Source: Branchiostoma floridae
Lineage: Eukaryota > Chordata > Leptocardii > Amphioxiformes > Branchiostomatidae
Assembly (NCBI RefSeq): GCF_000003815.2
Contig: NC_049988.1
Span: 6,083,192-6,147,191, forward strand
Reading direction: 5' to 3'
Length of the DNA: 64,000 nt
Position numbers and translations under genes: made by a program. A model generated the notes under the pieces. The model saw only the letters and a list, made by a program, of their open reading frames with translations, ran no database searches and had not been told where the DNA came from. Shown here one piece after another: positions 63,701 to 64,000 of the stretch. The number at the start of each line of letters is the position of its first letter. Position 1 is the stretch's first letter.

Positions 63701-64000
63701 ATGGCATCGAATCGCACTCGGAAACAGTGGCCTCTGACAACATCGGAAACCATAACATCATTCGAATCATGGAAAAACAACCTGGTCTACGGCCTATCGC
63801 TTGATCCCAACTTTGCTCCCTTTCTCGCCCCCGGCGCCACGTGGCAAAAGCAGAGCCGAGGGGTGGAAAATCGCGGCTTAGTGGCTGACGGTGAAGACGT
63901 CCCGGAAGCTCAGAGGAAAACAGCAGCACAGAAGGCCGCCATTTTGGACATGCTCCTTGGCCAGATCGCCAATTTCTGCCCTATCATCGCCAGATCTCGC
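63701..64000 (+). CDS. LTR-retrotransposon gag-like ORF, 5' part
   Basis: Open from ATG to the window end (100 codons). It has a W-P-L-T-x-x-E-T-I-x-S-F-E-x-W start, [11 protein letters not shown], an Ala-Gln-Arg-rich patch ([14 protein letters not shown]) and IANFCPIIA near the edge. I recognise this as the N-terminal Gag-like layout of animal LTR retrotransposons (probably Ty3/Gypsy type, from memory). It lies inside a gene B intron in the same orientation. Just upstream, 63479-63640 may hold the end of a 5' LTR and a primer-binding site (TGGTAGCAGCG at 63629); no clear LTR end can be fixed. Confidence 0.62.
   Translation, partial: MASNRTRKQWPLTTSETITSFESWKNNLVYGLSLDPNFAPFLAPGATWQKQSRGVENRGLVADGEDVPEAQRKTAAQKAAILDMLLGQIANFCPIIARSR

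Overview
This is animal nuclear DNA: spliced genes with GT-AG introns, dense transposon debris, microsatellites and a satellite array. Gene content, gene density and the repeats fit an invertebrate deuterostome, most likely a lancelet (Branchiostoma). That species call is inference.

The window carries two divergent (head-to-head) genes of the CLCA family (calcium-activated chloride channel regulator; metalloprotease-like N-terminus plus von Willebrand A domain). Gene A is on the minus strand, start codon at 25859 and stop at 4384. I rebuilt it as 19 coding exons whose splice phases all agree (3384 bp, 1127 codons plus stop). Gene B is on the plus strand, start codon at 29137; ten coding exons (521 codons) are inside the window and it continues past the right end. 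The start codons are 3.3 kb apart.

The main discovery candidate is the cytoplasmic tail of gene A. After a normal CLCA ectodomain and one transmembrane helix (exon at 13769-13896), the frame continues through eight more exons. They encode an acidic linker, a proline stretch, a charged helix, two helical-repeat-like exons and a region that looks like the microtubule-binding stalk of dynein heavy chain, ending at a stop with AATAAA signals about 80-90 bases beyond. A membrane-anchored CLCA joined to a dynein-stalk-like module is an architecture I do not know. Both paralogs also seem to have lost the CLCA metalloprotease active site: gene A has QEWGR and gene B HHWAH where the family has HExxH.

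Layout: 1-1860 degenerate tandem repeats; 1861-4283 non-coding with one small MITE; 4384-25859 gene A, introns carrying LINE pieces, SINEs, foldback elements and CA repeats; 25860-29136 shared upstream region with a LINE relic and a SINE; 29137-63054 gene B. Gene B intron 2 is 23.3 kb. It opens with a minisatellite that copies the exon 2 splice donor about eleven times, and it holds a 146-bp satellite (42337-44380) with a three-monomer higher-order repeat. From 63701 to the end lies the start of an LTR-retrotransposon gag-like ORF inside a gene B intron.

All exon calls rest on reading frames, splice sites, phase continuity and remembered family patterns. No alignment or search was run.
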